Shown here: piece after piece, positions 5,761 through 7,685 of the stretch
Numbering within the stretch: position 1 is the stretch's first letter
Layout of the letters: each line of letters begins with the position of its first letter
Source: Verrucomicrobia bacterium UBA1629
Lineage (GTDB): Bacteria > Verrucomicrobiota > Kiritimatiellia > RFP12 > UBA1067
Length of the DNA stretch: 7,685 nt
Assembly: GCA_002321305.1 (NCBI GenBank)
Contig: DCMF01000059.1
Coordinates: 1 to 7,685 of the forward strand
Direction of reading: 5' to 3'
Made by a program: the position numbers and the translations under genes
Notes under the pieces: generated by a model
What the model was told of the DNA's origin: nothing
Database searches by the model: none
What the model saw: only the letters and a program-made list of their open reading frames with translations

Positions 5761-6906
5761 CTACGGAACGGGGCGGTGGGCCTTGCGCCAGGCGCCCATC
5801 GTCGTCTTCATGCGCTTCTCGAAGATCTTGCGCAGGTGCGAGGACGACTTGTAGCCGCATCTGACCGCAATCTCGGCGAGCGAAAGCGACGTCGACTGCA
5901 GAAGCCGCTTCGCGGAACGGAGGCGCACGTTCTTGATCTCCTCGCGTACCGTGCGCCCGGTCGTCGCCTTGAACTGGATCTCGGCGTTGCGGCGCGAGCC
6001 TTTCATCTGCGCGAACACGTCACGGGCCTTGAGTCCGTGGCAGGCCTCGCGGTAGATGAGGTCGCGCGCGTTACGCAGCTCGTTCGCGCGTCCGTAGAAC
6101 CGCCGTGTGGAGGCGCGGCGCGTGAGGCCCGTGGCACCGAAGAAAAGCGTGTGCGCAGCGGGTGGCTTCCCGGCCATCAGGGCGTCCAGCAGCTCGGCGG
6201 CCATCGTGCCCGAGCTCCTGAAGGCGGGCGCGACGCTCGTCAGCGGCGGGAACGTGTTCTCGCAGATGCCGGCGGTGTCGTCCACGCCGATGACGGCGAT
6301 CTCCTGCGGGACCTTCACGCCGGCGAGCGGGCAGAGCGAAAGGAGGACGCCCGCCGTCTCGTCGTTCGCGGCGAAGACGCCGCAGGGCTTCGGCAGGGCG
6401 CGTGCCCAGTCCCGGAGGCGATGCAGGTAGACGGACGTGATCTTCTCGGTTCGCTTCTTGGGGAAGACCGCGACAGGGTGGGCGGACGCGGGGACGGCCT
6501 GCCGGAAGGCGTCCAGCCGCTCGTCCGACCATTCGCATTCCTCGGCGGGCGGCAGGTAGGCGAGGTGGGGGAGCCCGAGGCGCGCGAACTCGGCGGCGGC
6601 CAGGCGCGCGGCCGCGCGCGGGTCGTGGTAGACGCCGGGCCAGATGCGCGGCCTGTCGGCGTTCTTGGCGTCGATGAAGACGGTCGGCACGCCCGTGGCG
6701 CGGTCGGACGCGAAGGCGGCGTTGTCCGTGATGACGCCGTCCGGGCGCCAGGTCGCGAGCGTGTCGCGAAAGGGGGTCGCGTCGGAAGGGTAGTGGACGA
6801 AGCGCACGTTCCATCTCTTGCGCTGGCCGAACGCGCAGATGCCGGCGTGCTTGCGCAGGGCGACGTCGCTCTGGCTGTCGCAGAAGAAGAGGATGGTCTT
6901 GCTCAC
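5761..6906 (-). CDS. XylR-type transcriptional regulator: LacI-like sugar-binding domain fused to AraC-type DNA-binding domain
   Basis: The 381-residue protein is close in length and order to E. coli XylR. Residues 1 to about 265 form a periplasmic-binding-protein-like sensor of the LacI type: TILFFCDSQSD near the start, PDGVITDN (55-62), GVFAANDETAGVLL (176-189), VPQEIAVIGVDD (199-210) and PPLTSV (220-225). The C-terminus (about 290-375) is an AraC-type pair of helix-turn-helix units; the second, LSLAEIAVRCGYKSSSHLRK (341-360), continues into F-E-K-R-M and TTMGAWR, the family signature. The first HTH is less conserved. It should bind a sugar and switch a nearby carbohydrate operon, perhaps the one at 3-4132, but no operator was found and the ligand is unknown. 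Translation starts at GTG (6904-6906) with no Shine-Dalgarno site. The start is supported by the promoter just upstream and by TILFFCDSQSD being the usual first strand. It converges with the ATPase gene and lies 20 bases after the toxin gene. Confidence 0.92.
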   Translation of the reverse strand: MSKTILFFCDSQSDVALRKHAGICAFGQRKRWNVRFVHYPSDATPFRDTLATWRPDGVITDNAAFASDRATGVPTVFIDAKNADRPRIWPGVYHDPRAAARLAAAEFARLGLPHLAYLPPAEECEWSDERLDAFRQAVPASAHPVAVFPKKRTEKITSVYLHRLRDWARALPKPCGVFAANDETAGVLLSLCPLAGVKVPQEIAVIGVDDTAGICENTFPPLTSVAPAFRSSGTMAAELLDALMAGKPPAAHTLFFGATGLTRRASTRRFYGRANELRNARDLIYREACHGLKARDVFAQMKGSRRNAEIQFKATTGRTVREEIKNVRLRSAKRLLQSTSLSLAEIAVRCGYKSSSHLRKIFEKRMKTTMGAWRKAHRPVP

Positions 6907-6913
6907 GGGGGAA

Positions 6914-6922
6914 AGTATACCA
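6914..6922 (-). promoter_or_regulatory. Extended -10 promoter (TGGTATACT) for the regulator, probably leaderless
   Basis: On the minus strand TG-G-TATACT covers 6922 to 6914, in the 20-base gap after the toxin stop codon. Standard spacing puts transcription start at about 6907, next to the GTG at 6906. The seven bases between the -10 hexamer and the start codon are TTCCCCC, with no ribosome binding site. No -35 match is seen at 6937-6942. The geometry equals that at 4142-4158. Confidence 0.65.
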
Positions 6923-6926
6923 TATC

Positions 6927-7337
6927 CTAAAACAGTCGGCAGAAGTCTTCGGGCGAAATCGCCTTGACGGAAGCCCCCTTGAAGTCGGAGATGTTGCGCG
7001 TGACGATATAGTCACAGGCGGCGGATTCGGCGCCCGCTGCGACGACGGCGTCCTCGAAGTCTTCGATCGGCAGTTCGCGCGCGCGGCGGAATTCCTTTCG
7101 TCCGCAGGGTGCCAGTCCGAAAAGCGCCATCAGCCAGTCCACGGCACGTTCGGCCGTCGCCTTGTCCGCATGCTTGCGCGCGAGATAGTAGACCGTCGTC
7201 ACTGCATGCGGGGATACGACCGCTTGCGCACGTCGGCCGCCTCCGGCGATCGTGCAGACCTTGGCCGAGGCGGTGACCCATTGCGGGCGGTTCGTCACCA
7301 CGTCCAGGATGACGTTGAGGTCGAGCATGACCTTCAT
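6927..7337 (-). CDS. PIN-domain toxin (VapC-like, PIN_3 type) of a type II toxin-antitoxin pair
   Basis: The 136-residue protein is a single PIN domain, a metal-dependent RNase fold. It starts MKVMLDLNVILD (D6, and D12 nearby), has the helix SPHAVTTVYYLARK (about 42-55), then PIEDFEDAVVAAGA (90-103, with D93 and D96) and CDYIVTRNISDF (108-119, with N115 and D118). This is the pattern of the PIN_3 family, whose members form toxin-antitoxin modules and cut RNA in VapC-like fashion; the RNA target is not known here. The middle acidic residue often found in PIN proteins is not seen in the SPHAVTTVYY helix. ATG at 7335-7337 overlaps the antitoxin stop by 4 bases (ATGA), with only a weak GAAAG upstream, so translation is likely coupled. 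Its stop lies 4 bases before the regulator promoter. Family is firm; toxicity is inferred from the pairing. Confidence 0.88.
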   Translation of the reverse strand: MKVMLDLNVILDVVTNRPQWVTASAKVCTIAGGGRRAQAVVSPHAVTTVYYLARKHADKATAERAVDWLMALFGLAPCGRKEFRRARELPIEDFEDAVVAAGAESAACDYIVTRNISDFKGASVKAISPEDFCRLF

Positions 7338-7588
7338 GCGTGCTTTCGTTCAAGGTGGTCGTAGTAGTCGCGGGCGTCGACTTCCGGATTCGCGATCGGA
7401 ACGATGCCGATCATGCGGCGGACTTCGGGCGAAATCCCGTCATCCGTCGTCGTGCAGGCGCTCTTCAGCCCCTTGATGAACCCGACCAGCAATTCGGAGA
7501 CCGTTGTCCGGCGCTGGTTCGCATATTCGCGGACGAAGTCAAGGTATTCCCCCGGAAGCCGAATTGAGATTCGTGAGTTTGCGTACAT
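7334..7588 (-). CDS. Ribbon-helix-helix-like antitoxin (DUF6364-like) paired with the PIN toxin
   Basis: With the start at 7588 the product is 84 residues. Its N-terminal part, SRISIRLPGEYLDFVREYAN (residues 5-24) followed by QRRTTVSELLVGFIKGL, looks like a ribbon-helix-helix unit: a short strand for operator contact, then two helices. The C-terminal tail, SPEVRRMIGIVPIAN to DYYDHLERKHA, resembles the toxin-binding tail of DUF6364 antitoxins, which usually partner PIN_3 toxins. It should neutralise the PIN RNase and repress its own promoter. The start at 7588 is chosen over the in-frame ATG at 7615. The 7615 ATG directly abuts the -10 hexamer and lies upstream of the predicted transcription start near 7609, whereas the 7588 ATG has AGAGGG 8 bases upstream. 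The stop overlaps the toxin start by 4 bases. GC content is lower than in neighbouring genes. Confidence 0.8.
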   Translation of the reverse strand: MYANSRISIRLPGEYLDFVREYANQRRTTVSELLVGFIKGLKSACTTTDDGISPEVRRMIGIVPIANPEVDARDYYDHLERKHA

Positions 7589-7596
7589 ACATTCTT

Positions 7597-7602
7597 CCCT
7601 CT
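7597..7602 (-). promoter_or_regulatory. Shine-Dalgarno site of the antitoxin gene
   Basis: AGAGGG on the minus strand lies 8 bases before the ATG at 7588. It is the main reason for the shorter antitoxin start. Confidence 0.7.
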
Positions 7603-7628
7603 TTTGTTGGCACATAGTATATCACAAA
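7603..7628. promoter_or_regulatory. Possible operator: inverted repeat flanking the toxin-antitoxin -10
   Basis: TTTGT (7603-7607) and ACAAA (7624-7628) form 5-base inverted arms around the -10 element and predicted start site. Ribbon-helix-helix antitoxins commonly bind palindromes that cover their own promoter, so the position fits autoregulation. The arms are short and could be chance in this AT-rich stretch. Confidence 0.2.
7616..7624 (-). promoter_or_regulatory. Extended -10 promoter (TGATATACT) of the toxin-antitoxin pair
   Basis: TG-A-TATACT reads from 7624 to 7616 on the minus strand. Transcription should start near 7609, leaving a leader of about 21 bases that contains the AGAGGG site. 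No good -35 is seen at 7639-7644 (AGACGA). Unlike the two other promoters in the window, this one has a leader with a ribosome binding site. Confidence 0.6.
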
Positions 7629-7685
7629 TCTTTGCCGCTCGTCTCACTTCTTCGTAAATAAGATCGGGACTTCAAAGAATTTTGT

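Noticed and set aside
5734..6930. A 398-residue + strand open frame opposite the regulator
   Set aside because: Gly/Arg/Val-rich with no domain, while the minus strand encodes an intact LacI/AraC-type regulator end to end.
7589..7615. Longer antitoxin start at 7615 (ATGTGCCAA)
   Set aside because: This ATG lies between the -10 hexamer and the predicted transcription start, so the mRNA from the visible promoter would not contain it; the 7588 start has a good Shine-Dalgarno site.
7629..7685. A further gene at the right edge
   Set aside because: No open frame with coding character or ribosome binding site enters or leaves this short AT-rich stretch.

Overview
The window is high-GC DNA with strongly GC-rich third codon positions, apart from AT-rich patches around 945-982 and 7590-7685. 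The gene content suggests an uncultured gut-type member of the Planctomycetota-Verrucomicrobiota-Lentisphaerota (PVC) group, perhaps close to Kiritimatiellota. It includes a Gfo/Idh/MocA oxidoreductase, a Tat-lipoprotein sugar-isomerase TIM barrel, a secreted GH27 glycosidase, a XylR-type LacI/AraC hybrid regulator and an AAA-ATPase-like/PD-(D/E)XK protein. The taxonomic placement is inference from content and style only.

Region 1 (3-4132, + strand) looks like a carbohydrate-use gene string. It holds the 3' part of a Gfo/Idh/MocA dehydrogenase, a 134-base spacer full of short repeats, a Tat-exported xylose-isomerase-like TIM-barrel lipoprotein, a DedA-family membrane protein and a GH27 alpha-galactosidase-like enzyme. 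The last three are tightly packed (1-base gap, then a 4-base ATGA overlap) and are almost certainly co-transcribed. A plausible joint role is release of a sugar from a galactoside outside the cytoplasm followed by oxidation or isomerisation. DedA is the odd member of that set.

Region 2 (4142-5720, + strand) is a single gene for an AAA-ATPase-like protein fused to a C-terminal PD-(D/E)XK nuclease-like domain. It has its own extended -10 promoter, placed so close to the start codon that the mRNA should be leaderless.

Region 3 (5761-7624, - strand) reads towards region 2. From its promoter near 7616-7624 it encodes a small ribbon-helix-helix-like antitoxin, an overlapping PIN-domain toxin, and then a XylR-type regulator. 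The regulator has its own extended -10 promoter with the same 7-base spacing to its start codon as the promoter of region 2. The regulator may control the sugar genes of region 1, but no operator could be identified. The last 60 bases (7625-7685) hold no gene that I can support.

The main unusual points are the repeated 'extended -10 plus 7 bases plus start codon' layout, the octamer repeat and pyrimidine-rich nested repeats between the first two genes, the Arg at a sugar-specificity position of the GH27 enzyme, and the DedA gene inside a sugar operon. I see no clearly new multi-gene system.
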